NCBI RefSeq assembly: GCF_052055875.1
Contig: NZ_CP170508.1
Coordinates: 1,240,001 to 1,304,000 of the forward strand
Length of the DNA stretch: 64,000 nucleotides
Direction of reading: 5' to 3'
DNA from: Methanosphaerula subterraneus
Lineage (GTDB): Archaea; Halobacteriota; Methanomicrobia; Methanomicrobiales; Methanospirillaceae
Of the stretch, positions 11,218 to 20,664 are shown one piece after another. Below the pieces are notes generated by a model, which did not search any database, was not told where the DNA came from, and saw nothing but the letters and a program-made list of their open reading frames with translations. Numbering within the stretch: position 1 is the stretch's first letter; each line of letters begins with the position of its first letter. The position numbers were made by a program, and so were the translations under genes.

Positions 11218-14200
11218 TCATCTTTACCCCGGTCACAAGGGTACTCTTGTCCGGACGGACCGTCACCCCGAGGATCCGATCGGCCTGTTCGATCATCGGC
11301 TTTCGGAGGGAGACGATGATGAACTGTGAGGTGTTGGAGATCTCCTTGAGCATCGCTGCGATCCGTTCGACATTCGAACCATCGAGCGACATATCCACCT
11401 CGTCCAGGGCATAGAACGGCGCCGGGATGTGCTGCTGGATCGAGAAGATGAACGCAAGTGTGGTGAGCGACTTCTCACCGCCACTCAGTGCATTCAACAG
11501 ATGGACCACCTTGTCCCGGGGCTGCACCGCAAAGGTGAGACCGCCGGCGAACGGATCCTCATCATTATCGAGGATCAGCCGGCCCGTACCGCTGGTCAGG
11601 CGTGCGAAGATAGTCCGGAAGTTCTCATTGATCGCCGTATATGCAGCCATGAAGGCATCATACTTCATCTTCTCGAACCCCTCGATCCGCTCCATCAGGC
11701 TGGAACGCTCCACCGAGAGGATCTCCTTCTTCTCCCGCCGCTCACTCACCCGCTCTTCAACACGGGCATACTCCTCAACAGCCAGCATGTTCACAGCCCC
11801 GAGTTTCCGTATCGCCCGATCGGTCGTGGCAATCCCTTCCTCGATCTCATCAAGGGTCAGCGTCGTCTCGACCCCGGCGGCCTGTTCACAGATCACAGCG
11901 ATCTCACTCGAGACCACTGCCATCCGCTCCTGGGTTGCAGTGATCTGCAGTTTGATCCGCTCAATCCCGGTATCAAACTCGATCAGCCGATGTTCGGACT
12001 CCTGGATCTGCGTGGCGACACCACTCCGCTTCTCCTGGAGGGCCTCAAGCTCCCCGGAGAAGGACTTCTGTTCCTCCTCCAGCCGGGCGATCTCCTCACG
12101 GTACCGGGCGATCTGTTCACCGGCCCCCTCGGCCTCCCCGTCGATCTCCAGATTCCGGCTGATCGCCTGCTCGCGGTCACGGTTCAACTCCTCGACCCTT
12201 TTCGAGAAGTAGGCCCGTTCCCGCTGCAGATCGGCCAGGTCTGACTCCTTGTTCCGAAGGCGCCGTTCGGTCTCCTCCAGTTCTTTCCTCTGCTTCTCGA
12301 GCTGCTCGGTCAGTTCCGGGATCTCGGTCCCTTCAAGCCGTTTCTTCAGGGCTGCGATCTCAAGGTTGATCGAGGCGATCTGGTCTCCCGTGCTGTCCAG
12401 GCTCGACTCAATCCCCGCGATCTCGGCGACACCGGCCTCCATCTCGGAGGCCATCTGGGCGAGGGTTTCCTCAAGGGTCTTCTGCTCGCCGGCCAGCGAT
12501 TCGCTCCGATGACCGTACTCCTCGAGCATGATCCGGTACCGGGCCAGACGCTGGTCCGCCTCCGACCGCTGGGTCCGGAGCAACTCCGACTCGGCAGTCA
12601 GCCGGCTGATCCCATTCTCGAGATCAGAGGCCTCTTCACCGAGCGTGGCGATCACCGCCTGCAAACGCTGGATATCGTCATCCACCGAGGCCGAGAAGCC
12701 CTTGATCGTCTTCTTCAGGAACCCCCCGGTCATCGCCCCGCTCTTCTCGACCAGTTCACCCTCCAGGGTCACCATCCGGTGCTTCCCCATCAGGGTCCGG
12801 GCACGGGTGAGCGTATCCACGACCAGCGTGGTCCCAAAGACCTGCCCGAAGGCAGGGTCGTACCGTGGGTCATAGGCGATCAGATGCCGGGCATACCCGA
12901 TGATCCCATCCCCGCCGACCGGCGGCAGGGGGACCGGTTTGAGTTTGGTCAGCGGCAGGAAGGTCAGCCTTCCGGCCTTCTCCTCCTTGAGGTAGCGAAT
13001 CGCCCCGGCCGCCACCCGGTCGTCCTCGACAACCACATTATGCAGCCGGCCGCCGGCCGCGACGTTCAGGGCGGTCATATACTCAGGCGGTACCTTCCCC
13101 AGCCTGGCGATCGTCCCGTAGACACCGTCCATCCCGAGCACCGCCTCGAGCGCCCGGCCGCCGGCATCGCCCTGCACCTGCTGCTGGGCCTCGTACCGCA
13201 TCAGTTCCTGCTCGCGGGCCTTCAATTCCTTTCTGATCCCATCCAGCGAAGACCGCCGGGAGAGGAGCCCGCGTTCGGATTCAGAGAGACGCCGCTCGAT
13301 GCCACGCTTCTCCTCCTCGATGACCCGGCTCGCCTCGGTCCACTCCTGCTGCTGACCCCCCTTTCCGGTGCGCTCATTCCGCACCTCGCCGAGCCGCTGC
13401 GAGAGCCGGTCCTGCTCCTTTGTGCGCATCCGGCTCTTTTCGATCAGCATATCCTTCTGGTGAAGCAGAGTCGACCGCTCGCCTTTCCTCTCTTCAAGGG
13501 ATGAGAGCAGACCAAAGAGTCGCTCACGCGCCTCCCCGGTCTCCGCCTGCTGATGCCCCAGGGACCCCTCGACCTTCTCGATCCTGGCCCGGATCATCGC
13601 CTGCTCCATCGCCAGCGTCGTCCGGTCGATCGTCAGCGCCCGGATCCCCTCCGTATCGGCAGTGACCTTCCCCTCGGCACGCTTGATGTCCATAAAGACG
13701 CGGTTGACCAGCTCGAGATTCGTCTCCTTCTCCCGCTTCAGCCGTGCGATCGTTTGCTCGGTGCTCCGGATGTTCCCCTTGGTCTCTTCAAGCAGACTGA
13801 TCAGTTTCAGGTACTCGGCCCCGGATTTCCGGTTGATCTCGGCCTCGATCTCCTTCTGATCGGCACGGAGGTAGGCGAGCTCGTTCATCTCGAGACTTCT
13901 GTCCTGAACGGTCCGGTCCTGGGATATCCGGTACTCCTCCAAGAGAGAGGTCAGCCCCCCAAGTTCACGCTCCTTCTCATGGAGTTGGGCTGCAGCCCTG
14001 CAACCCTGGAAATATACCAGTTTCTGCTGCAGTTCCTGGAAGAGCAGAGCCTGCTGCCGCTCCTTCTCCAGCTCAACCAGACGGCGATTCGCCTCCTGCA
14101 GCAGCAGTTCCTCCCGTTCGATCCGTTCCCGGACCACCTCGAGTTCAGCCAGGGCCTGGTCACGTTTCTGATCGAACTCGGCGACACCGGCGATCTCATC

Positions 14201-14650
14201 AAGGATCTTGCGCCGTTCCCCGTCGCTCATCTCCATGATCCGGGTGATGTCCCCCTGCATCACGACATTGTAGCCATGAGGTATGATCCCATGGTCGGCG
14301 AGGTACGCACTGATCTCACTCTGTTTGCAGAGCCGGTTGTTCATGTAGTTATAACTGTAGTAACCGGCCGCAGTCCGCTTGATCTTTCTCCGGATCGTCG
14401 TCCCGTCAGAGAAGGTCAGGGCGACCTCGGCGGTGTTCCGGTTGGAGTTCAGGTTGATCAGGTCGGTCAGCTTCTCTGCACGCAGGTTTCGGGAGCTGGA
14501 GAGTGCCAGCACGAAGAGGATCGCATCGATGATATTACTCTTTCCCGAACCGTTCGGCCCAGAAACAACCGAGAAACCCTCAAAAAATGGAATTTTCGTC
14601 TTCCTTCCGAAAGACTTGAAGTTGTCGATCTCCAGCTCTTTGATGAACAA
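11210..14650 (-). CDS. smc: Chromosome segregation ATPase SMC
   Basis: The 1146-residue protein has full SMC architecture. An N-terminal ABC half carries Walker A GPNGSGKSN at residues 31-39. Long coiled coils (about 165-490 and 660-985) flank a hinge domain (about 500-650, with the glycine-rich 'LNVAAGGRLHNVVVEDD' segment). The C-terminal half has signature LSGGEKSLTTLAF (from about 1055) and Walker B FYALDEVDMSLDG (about 1078-1090). It compacts and segregates the chromosome with ScpA. It lies second in a three-gene operon, 11 bases after an upstream coiled-coil protein and overlapping scpA. Confidence 0.97.
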   Translation of the reverse strand: MFIKELEIDNFKSFGRKTKIPFFEGFSVVSGPNGSGKSNIIDAILFVLALSSSRNLRAEKLTDLINLNSNRNTAEVALTFSDGTTIRRKIKRTAAGYYSYNYMNNRLCKQSEISAYLADHGIIPHGYNVVMQGDITRIMEMSDGERRKILDEIAGVAEFDQKRDQALAELEVVRERIEREELLLQEANRRLVELEKERQQALLFQELQQKLVYFQGCRAAAQLHEKERELGGLTSLLEEYRISQDRTVQDRSLEMNELAYLRADQKEIEAEINRKSGAEYLKLISLLEETKGNIRSTEQTIARLKREKETNLELVNRVFMDIKRAEGKVTADTEGIRALTIDRTTLAMEQAMIRARIEKVEGSLGHQQAETGEARERLFGLLSSLEERKGERSTLLHQKDMLIEKSRMRTKEQDRLSQRLGEVRNERTGKGGQQQEWTEASRVIEEEKRGIERRLSESERGLLSRRSSLDGIRKELKAREQELMRYEAQQQVQGDAGGRALEAVLGMDGVYGTIARLGKVPPEYMTALNVAAGGRLHNVVVEDDRVAAGAIRYLKEEKAGRLTFLPLTKLKPVPLPPVGGDGIIGYARHLIAYDPRYDPAFGQVFGTTLVVDTLTRARTLMGKHRMVTLEGELVEKSGAMTGGFLKKTIKGFSASVDDDIQRLQAVIATLGEEASDLENGISRLTAESELLRTQRSEADQRLARYRIMLEEYGHRSESLAGEQKTLEETLAQMASEMEAGVAEIAGIESSLDSTGDQIASINLEIAALKKRLEGTEIPELTEQLEKQRKELEETERRLRNKESDLADLQRERAYFSKRVEELNRDREQAISRNLEIDGEAEGAGEQIARYREEIARLEEEQKSFSGELEALQEKRSGVATQIQESEHRLIEFDTGIERIKLQITATQERMAVVSSEIAVICEQAAGVETTLTLDEIEEGIATTDRAIRKLGAVNMLAVEEYARVEERVSERREKKEILSVERSSLMERIEGFEKMKYDAFMAAYTAINENFRTIFARLTSGTGRLILDNDEDPFAGGLTFAVQPRDKVVHLLNALSGGEKSLTTLAFIFSIQQHIPAPFYALDEVDMSLDGSNVERIAAMLKEISNTSQFIIVSLRKPMIEQADRILGVTVRPDKSTLVTGVKMNV

Positions 14651-14661
14651 AAGATGGGCTC

Positions 14662-15303
14662 CTATCTCTTTCGCTCAGGACGGGGGATATCGCGCTCCTC
14701 TGCAAGGATCACGTCATCAACCCGGGCGTTTGGGTTCTTTCTGGTCCCCTGGCCGGAGACGGTCTTCCCCTTCCGCATCGGGTTTTTAGAGTCATAACCG
14801 GCAGGGGCGACGATATAATCCCTGCTCGTCCGCACCTCGTGCTTCAGCGTGCCGTCAGGCTGCATGATCAGGTCCATCGCCCGGGCAGGTTCCTCGGCCG
14901 GCGCCTGCCTCGATAACGCGGAAGCGAGGATCTGCTTCTCCGGGTGCACGGGTGCTGATTCGTTCAGCCGTCCTGCATTCCGTGGATGAACCATGACCGT
15001 AGAGGCGGCGGCCGGCCTCGATCTCTGAGTCTGCTGCAGTCGCGGGGCCTGTTCTTCTGCAACCTTGTAGATCTTCTGGGTCATCGCCTTCATATCGAGG
15101 ATCTCCTCGATCAGCCCCTTGACCACGGCCTCAAGGTCGCGCACACGCTGTTCCAGCGCTGCAACCCGGTTATCGTCCTGTGGCTGCACCAGCGGCTGAA
15201 CTGGCGGCTGCATATTCTCAGAATCCCGCATCATCTCGATAGCCCGTTCCTTCTCTTCGAGTTCCTGCTCGAGGAACTTTATCTTCGCATCCTTCAACGC
15301 CAT
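14662..15303 (-). CDS. Coiled-coil protein of unknown function heading the smc-scpA operon
   Basis: The 213-residue protein is not recognised. Residues 1-30 (KIKFLEQELEEKERAIEMM) and about 50-90 (ALEQRVRDLEAVVKGLIEEI) are strong heptad-type coiled coils joined by a Pro/Gln linker. The middle (about 95-140) is low-complexity, and the C-terminal third is basic and ends in PRPERKR. It has no catalytic motif and no membrane segment. It is 11 bases upstream of smc on the same strand, so co-transcription is likely and a role in chromosome organisation is a guess from context. Divergent glyA starts 151 bases away. Confidence 0.7.
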   Translation of the reverse strand: MALKDAKIKFLEQELEEKERAIEMMRDSENMQPPVQPLVQPQDDNRVAALEQRVRDLEAVVKGLIEEILDMKAMTQKIYKVAEEQAPRLQQTQRSRPAAASTVMVHPRNAGRLNESAPVHPEKQILASALSRQAPAEEPARAMDLIMQPDGTLKHEVRTSRDYIVAPAGYDSKNPMRKGKTVSGQGTRKNPNARVDDVILAEERDIPRPERKR

Positions 15304-15454
15304 TCCTGCCCCTCAGAAGTAAACATGAGCGCTGTACCCATTAATAATTTGCATACGTCCCCATATCAATACTCTTTTCCTGAGGCGGATCCGGACCCCC
15401 TGCCAATGCCTTCAAAGAAACACTATTACCCTTACAGCACCAAGTTTTTTTCAT

Positions 15455-16702
15455 ATGTCGTATCTTGCCACCGCCGATCCAGAGATCGCGGAATTAATCG
15501 AGTGTGAACGGCTGCGCCAGGTGAACGGTCTTGAACTGATCGCATCGGAAAACCTCGTCAGCAAGGCCGTACTTGAAGCAATGGGTTCCATCATGACCAA
15601 CAAGTACGCTGAAGGGTATCCCGGCAAGCGTTACTACGGCGGTTGCGAGTTCCATGACAAGGTCGAGAACCTGGCCCGTGACCGATTAAAGCAGCTCTTC
15701 AATGCAGAGCATGCGAACGTCCAGCCTCATTCAGGCACCCAGGCGAACATGGCCGTCTACTTCTCGGTGATGGAGTGCGGCAAAGACCGGATGATGAGCA
15801 TGAGCCTGACCCAGGGCGGGCACCTCTCCCACGGTTCACCAGTCTCGTTCAGCGGAAAGATGTATGAGGTCTCCCAGTACGGCGTCGATCTCAAGACCGA
15901 ACTGATCGACTACGGGGCCGTCGAAGAGATGGCAAAGAAGGTGAAACCGAAGGTTATCGTCTGCGGTGCGAGCGCGTATCCCCGTGAGATCGACTTCAAG
16001 GCGTTCCAGGAGATCGCTGACAGTGTCGGCGCCTACTGCATGGCAGACATCGCCCACATCGCAGGGCTCTGTGCCGCAGGGGTCCACCCCTCACCGGTGA
16101 ACGTCGTGAACTTCACCACCTCGACGACACACAAGACACTCCGCGGTCCACGCGGGGGTGTGATCATGTGCAACGAGGAGTACGGTGCGATGATCGATAA
16201 GGCGATCTTCCCCGGCATGCAGGGCGGTCCGCTGATGCACACCATCGCAGGGAAGGCTGTCTGCTTCAAGGAAGCCCTCCAGCCCTCGTTCAAGGATTAC
16301 TCGCGTCAGGTTGTGAAGAACGCACAGGCACTGGCAGAGACCCTCGACGAGGCCGACCTCAGGCTTGTTTCCGGCGGGACCGACAACCACCTGATCCTGA
16401 TCGACCTCTCCAACCGCGGGCTGACCGGGCTTGAAGCAGAGGTTGCACTCGGCAAGGCCGGGATCACCGTGAACAAGAACACGATCCCGAACGAGAACCG
16501 GTCGCCGTTCGTCACGAGCGGGCTGCGGATCGGGACCCCGGCCGTCACATCACGGGGCATGAAAGAGGACGAGATGCACCAGATCGGGGAGTACATCATC
16601 AGAGTCCTCAAGGACATCCAGGACGAGGCGACGATCAAGACGGTCAAAGACGAAGTGACCGCACTCGCCAGCCGCTACACCCTCTACCCTGAATCATTAT
16701 GA
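15455..16702 (+). CDS. glyA: Serine hydroxymethyltransferase
   Basis: The 415-residue PLP enzyme interconverts serine and glycine with a one-carbon unit carried on a pterin (tetrahydromethanopterin or folate in methanogens). The PLP lysine is K227 in TTSTTHKTLRGPRGG. The family motifs YAEGYPGKRYYGG (52-64), VQPHSGTQAN (89-98) and the aspartate in CMADIAHIAG are intact, and the length is normal for the family. Its stop overlaps the folD start as ATGA. It leads a run of one-carbon and cofactor genes. Confidence 0.97.
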   Translation: MSYLATADPEIAELIECERLRQVNGLELIASENLVSKAVLEAMGSIMTNKYAEGYPGKRYYGGCEFHDKVENLARDRLKQLFNAEHANVQPHSGTQANMAVYFSVMECGKDRMMSMSLTQGGHLSHGSPVSFSGKMYEVSQYGVDLKTELIDYGAVEEMAKKVKPKVIVCGASAYPREIDFKAFQEIADSVGAYCMADIAHIAGLCAAGVHPSPVNVVNFTTSTTHKTLRGPRGGVIMCNEEYGAMIDKAIFPGMQGGPLMHTIAGKAVCFKEALQPSFKDYSRQVVKNAQALAETLDEADLRLVSGGTDNHLILIDLSNRGLTGLEAEVALGKAGITVNKNTIPNENRSPFVTSGLRIGTPAVTSRGMKEDEMHQIGEYIIRVLKDIQDEATIKTVKDEVTALASRYTLYPESL

Positions 16703-17541
16703 TCATCGATGGCAAGCGGGTCTCTGAGAAGAGGCTTGAACTCTTAAAAGAGGAGATCGATGAGTCGGGGCTGTATCCCCGGCTCGCGACTGTGATCGCA
16801 GGGGACAACCCTGCATCGCTCCTCTATGTGCAGATGAAGCACCGTGCCTGCGAACGGGTTCATATCGGATCGATCAGCGTCACGCTCCCCGGGGACTCGA
16901 CGACTGCCAAGGTGCTCGAAACCGTCGACAGGCTGAACAAAGATCCTGATATCAACGGGATCCTCGTCCAACTCCCCCTCCCTTCCGGAGTGGAGACCGA
17001 AAAGATCATCGAGGCGATCCTGCCGGAGAAGGATGTGGACGGGTTCCACCCATTCAACCTCGGAAAGCTGCTCGGGGGCTACCCGACCTTCGCCCCCTGC
17101 ACCCCGCTCGGGGTCATGACTCTCTTAAAGGAGTACAATATCGATCCTGCTGGAAAGCGGGCGGTGGTGATCGGGCGGTCGATCGATGTCGGGAGACCGA
17201 TGGCAGCCCTGCTGATAAATGCAGATGCAACGGTCACGGTCTGCCACAGCAGAACAAAGGATCTGGCCTCAGAACTCAAGCGGGCCGATATCATCGTCAG
17301 CGGGATCGGAAAGGCACGGTTCATCACCGCGGATATGGTCAACGAGAACGCGGTGGTGATCGATGTCGGGATCAATCACGTGGACGGGAAACTCTGTGGG
17401 GATGTCGACTTTGCAGCGGTCAGTGAAAAGGTGGCGGCGATCACGCCGGTCCCCGGAGGGGTCGGTCCGATGACGATTGCGACCCTGATGGAGAACACCT
17501 TCAAGGCGGCGAAGATGCAGTCATGCAGAACTGTACCATAG
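16699..17541 (+). CDS. folD: Bifunctional methylenetetrahydrofolate dehydrogenase/cyclohydrolase
   Basis: The 280-residue protein matches FolD in length and motifs: the catalytic lysine in LLYVQMKHRA (K47), the GILVQLPLPSGV segment, the DVDGFHPFNLGKL motif, the Rossmann-type VVIGRSIDVGRPMAALL and the C-terminal VPGGVGPMTIATLMENT. FolD interconverts methylene-, methenyl- and formyl-tetrahydrofolate. Its presence implies some folate use beside tetrahydromethanopterin. It overlaps glyA by 4 bases and folP by 19 bases, which suggests tight translational coupling. Confidence 0.96.
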   Translation: MIIDGKRVSEKRLELLKEEIDESGLYPRLATVIAGDNPASLLYVQMKHRACERVHIGSISVTLPGDSTTAKVLETVDRLNKDPDINGILVQLPLPSGVETEKIIEAILPEKDVDGFHPFNLGKLLGGYPTFAPCTPLGVMTLLKEYNIDPAGKRAVVIGRSIDVGRPMAALLINADATVTVCHSRTKDLASELKRADIIVSGIGKARFITADMVNENAVVIDVGINHVDGKLCGDVDFAAVSEKVAAITPVPGGVGPMTIATLMENTFKAAKMQSCRTVP

Positions 17542-18335
17542 GCAGGCTGACGATCGGATCCGGGCAGCCGATCAGACTGATGGGTGTCATCAACTGCAGC
17601 CCGGAATCCTTTTTTAGCGGTTCATTTACACCAGAAGACCAGATACGGCGCCGGGCCGAACAGATGATCGGGGACGGAGCCGACCTGATCGACCTCGGTG
17701 CACGGTCCACCGCCCCGAACTGTCCGTTCCTTTCGATCGAAGAGGAGATCGAGCGGGTCGAGGCGGCACTCGGCCAGCTGGACGGAAGCGGGATCACCAT
17801 CTCGGTCGACACGATGCACCCGGCCGTGCTGGAGGTGTGTCTGCGGCATGAGGTCCATGCCCTGAACGATATCCGCGGGCTCGCCGACCCGGCCCTCGCT
17901 GCACTGGCGGCAGATGCAGGACTGCCGGTGATCGCGATGGCGGCGAACCAGATCCCCGGCGACCCGAAAGGAGTTCCAGCCACCCTGCAGGCGCTGCAGA
18001 CGGTGATCGACCGGTGCGAACTGGCCGGGATCAACGACGTGGTCCTCGACCCGGCCGTCGGGCTCTGGACCGCAGAGCGGACGGTCGAGGACGACTGGGC
18101 ACTCTGCACTCACTTCGCGTCGTTCACGGCCCTCGATTACCCGGTGCTTGCAGCCGTCTCCCGCAAGACCTTCATCGGAGATCTCCTCAACAAGCCGGCA
18201 GAGGGGCGGCTGGCAGGGACACTGGGGGTCACGATGCAGTTACTGAAGGCAGGGGCCGCGATGGTGCGTGCCCACGATGTCCCGGAGACCAGGGACTTGA
18301 TCTCAGTCTATCAGAAGATGGGGGGGCAGGCATGA
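17523..18335 (+). CDS. folP: Dihydropteroate synthase
   Basis: The 270-residue pterin-binding TIM barrel has the N-terminal signature MGVINCSPESFFSGSF, the second motif ADLIDLGARSTAP, the SVDTMHP strand, the NDIRGLADP motif and the phosphate-binding SRKTFIGDLL. The family condenses pterin pyrophosphate with p-aminobenzoate. In methanogens related proteins may act in folate or methanopterin synthesis, so the exact substrate is not settled by sequence. The start (17523) lies inside folD and the stop overlaps cofE as ATGA. Confidence 0.88.
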   Translation: MQNCTIGRLTIGSGQPIRLMGVINCSPESFFSGSFTPEDQIRRRAEQMIGDGADLIDLGARSTAPNCPFLSIEEEIERVEAALGQLDGSGITISVDTMHPAVLEVCLRHEVHALNDIRGLADPALAALAADAGLPVIAMAANQIPGDPKGVPATLQALQTVIDRCELAGINDVVLDPAVGLWTAERTVEDDWALCTHFASFTALDYPVLAAVSRKTFIGDLLNKPAEGRLAGTLGVTMQLLKAGAAMVRAHDVPETRDLISVYQKMGGQA

Positions 18336-19135
18336 CCGCTGCGTTCACCGTCTTCGGACTGAAGACCCGGGTGATCCTGGCAGGTGACGATATGACCGCC
18401 ATCCTATGCAGGGCGGCACAGGAGGCAGCCGGCGGGTTTCAGAACGGGGACCTGCTGGTGATCGCCGAGTCGGCGCTCGCGACGGCAGAAGGGCGGGCAG
18501 TGGAACTGGCATCGGTGACTCCCGGAAAGGAGGCCGAGCGTCTTGCAGCAGAGCACCACATGGACCCCCGCGTCGCCGAGGTGGTGATCAGGGAGAGTGA
18601 CCGTATCGTCGGCGGGATCCCGGGGTTCCTCCTCTGTGAGAAGCAGGGGACACTCCTTCCGAACGCCGGCGTGGATGGTTCCAACGCCCCGCTGGGGTGT
18701 GTGGTCCCGCTGCCCGCTGACCCAGACCGGAGTGCAGCCACGATCAGGGCGGCGGTCCTGGCCGGCACAGGGGCCAGGATCGGGGTGCTGATCGCAGACA
18801 GCAGGACCCATGCGATGCGGCTCGGCTGTGGTGGGGTCGCCATCGGCTGTGCCGGCATCACGGCGGTGGTCGACGAGCGCGGCAGAAACGATCTCTTCGG
18901 CCGGAAACTGGAGGTGACCAAACGGGCGGTCGCCGACAACATCGTATCGGCTGCCGAACTGCTGATGGGCGAGGCCGACGAGTGCACCCCGGGCGTCCTG
19001 GTCCGCGGACTCGGAGTCCCCATCACCGACGAGGTCGGGATCGAAGGGATCGCCGCCGACGAATGCCTGTTCATGGGCGCCGTCAGGGGACTCAAATCAG
19101 ATCCCACCAGGGCACCGGACAACCGGAACGAGTGA
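18332..19135 (+). CDS. cofE: Coenzyme F420-0:L-glutamate ligase
   Basis: The 267-residue protein adds glutamates to F420-0, completing the methanogen hydride carrier F420. The family features are the N-terminal GLKTRVILAGDD, the NAGVDGSNAP motif (about residues 110-119), the IADSRTH metal/nucleotide segment and the C-terminal GVLVRGLGVPITDE. The ATG at 18332 overlaps the folP stop. The frame is open further upstream, but that extension is out-of-frame folP sequence and lacks family similarity. It is the last gene of the four-gene overlapping set. Confidence 0.93.
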   Translation: MTAAFTVFGLKTRVILAGDDMTAILCRAAQEAAGGFQNGDLLVIAESALATAEGRAVELASVTPGKEAERLAAEHHMDPRVAEVVIRESDRIVGGIPGFLLCEKQGTLLPNAGVDGSNAPLGCVVPLPADPDRSAATIRAAVLAGTGARIGVLIADSRTHAMRLGCGGVAIGCAGITAVVDERGRNDLFGRKLEVTKRAVADNIVSAAELLMGEADECTPGVLVRGLGVPITDEVGIEGIAADECLFMGAVRGLKSDPTRAPDNRNE

Positions 19136-19229
19136 ACGCTCGTTCCCCCCAATTTTTAGAGAAATATCTTGAGAAGACCGTCACCGAGGTCTTCATACAC
19201 GTTTTTATCAGGGTCCGCAGACCACAGTA

Positions 19230-20603
19230 GTGAAGAGTATGGAGCGAATGGTCAGGGACGATACAGGTGAGGTGACGATTCCCAGGGTGGTGATCGCAGG
19301 CACCTGGAGCGGGTGTGGCAAGACGACGGTCGCGAGCGGGCTGATGGCCGCGTTCACCGGAAAAGGAAGGATTGTTCAGCCGTTCAAGGTCGGCCCGGAC
19401 TTCATCGACCCGACCCACCACACCCTGACCTGCGGCCGGCCCTCACGGAACCTGGACCCGTTCATGATGGGCGAGGAGCAAGTGATCGAGACCTTCGCCA
19501 GGGCCTCGGCCGGCTCCGATATCGCCGTGATCGAAGGGGTGATGGGGCTCTACGACGGGGTCGACGGAACCGGCTGCGCATCCACAGCCCATGTGGCCAG
19601 GCTGCTCGGAGCGCCGGTGGTGCTGGTGATCGATGCCAAGGGGATGTCGTCGACGGTCCACGCCCTGATCAACGGGATCTGCGCCTATGACAGGACGATC
19701 AAAATCGCAGGCGTGATCTTCAACAGGATCGGCAGTCCCCGCCACCGTCAGCTGATCGAGAAGGGGCTGACCGTCCCGGCCCTCGGCTGGATCCCCAAGC
19801 AGCAGGACCTGACGATCGAGTCCCGGCATCTGGGCCTCTCGATGGCCCACGAGTCTGACCGGGCCGCCTCGTTCGGGGCGATCATGCAGGAGCACTGCGC
19901 ACTGGACCTGGTCGAGAGCGTGGCCGGGAGCGCCGGCCCGCTGGAGGTGTCCCGGCGGCCGGCCCCTGTTGACCGGCAGGAGAAGGCCACGATCGGGGTC
20001 GCGATGGACCCGGCGTTCTGCTTCTACTACCAGGACAACCTGGATAGGCTCAGGAGTGCAGGGGCCGGGCTGGTCTTCTTCAGCCCTATGACCGACCCGC
20101 TCCCAGAGGTGGACGGCCTGTACCTGGGCGGCGGGTACCCGGAGCTGCATGCAGAAGCCCTGGAGACCGCTCCCTGTAGGGACCAGGTCCGCTCGGCTGC
20201 CATGGCAGGGATGCCGATCTATGCCGAGTGCGGCGGCCTCACCTACCTGACCGAGTCGCTCTCCGCCGGCGACCACACGTACCGGATGGCCGGCGTCCTC
20301 CCTGCCACGGCAGCGATGACCTCGCGGATCCAGGGGCTCGGGTATGTGCAGGGGACCTGGCAGGGCGGGGTCGGATTTGCAGCCCCGGCCACCCCGGTGA
20401 GCGGCCACGAGTTCCACTACTCCCGGCTGGTCCCCGACCCTGACGGACGGTTCGCGATCGCCCTCACGCGGGGGAAGGGGATCGACCAGGGAAAGGACGG
20501 GCTCTTCGAGGGGGAGACGACCGGGTGCTACACCCATGCCTATTTCTCCAGGACCTTTGCGGAGGGGCTGGTCGGGGCCGGGGCGGCCTATCGCCGGCTC
20601 TAA
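19230..20603 (+). CDS. cfbB: Ni-sirohydrochlorin a,c-diamide synthase (CobB/CbiA family)
   Basis: The 457-residue protein amidates two acetate side chains of Ni-sirohydrochlorin in coenzyme F430 synthesis. The N-terminal P-loop domain has AGTWSGCGKTTVASGL (about 22-37) and the KVGPDFIDPTHH motif. The C-terminal class I glutamine amidotransferase domain has LGGGYPELHAEAL and the nucleophile C334 in YAECGGLTYL. The family also includes cobyrinate diamide synthase, but the methanogen context and cfbA at 63805 favour F430. The start may be GTG 19230 or ATG 19239 or 19248. A 94-base gap and a T-rich, TATA-like stretch separate it from cofE, so it may have its own promoter. Confidence 0.88.
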   Translation: MKSMERMVRDDTGEVTIPRVVIAGTWSGCGKTTVASGLMAAFTGKGRIVQPFKVGPDFIDPTHHTLTCGRPSRNLDPFMMGEEQVIETFARASAGSDIAVIEGVMGLYDGVDGTGCASTAHVARLLGAPVVLVIDAKGMSSTVHALINGICAYDRTIKIAGVIFNRIGSPRHRQLIEKGLTVPALGWIPKQQDLTIESRHLGLSMAHESDRAASFGAIMQEHCALDLVESVAGSAGPLEVSRRPAPVDRQEKATIGVAMDPAFCFYYQDNLDRLRSAGAGLVFFSPMTDPLPEVDGLYLGGGYPELHAEALETAPCRDQVRSAAMAGMPIYAECGGLTYLTESLSAGDHTYRMAGVLPATAAMTSRIQGLGYVQGTWQGGVGFAAPATPVSGHEFHYSRLVPDPDGRFAIALTRGKGIDQGKDGLFEGETTGCYTHAYFSRTFAEGLVGAGAAYRRL

Positions 20604-20664
20604 TCTATACTGGTAAATAGTCGGCCTCCCCATCTTCTCCCAACGCAGCCTCCGCCTGCCAGGA

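Noticed and set aside
11427..14797. Long open frames antisense to smc (for example 12509-13504 and 13553-14797, plus strand)
   Set aside because: They are mirror frames of a GC-rich gene with unmistakable SMC motifs. Their translations are Pro/Arg/Leu-rich with no family pattern.
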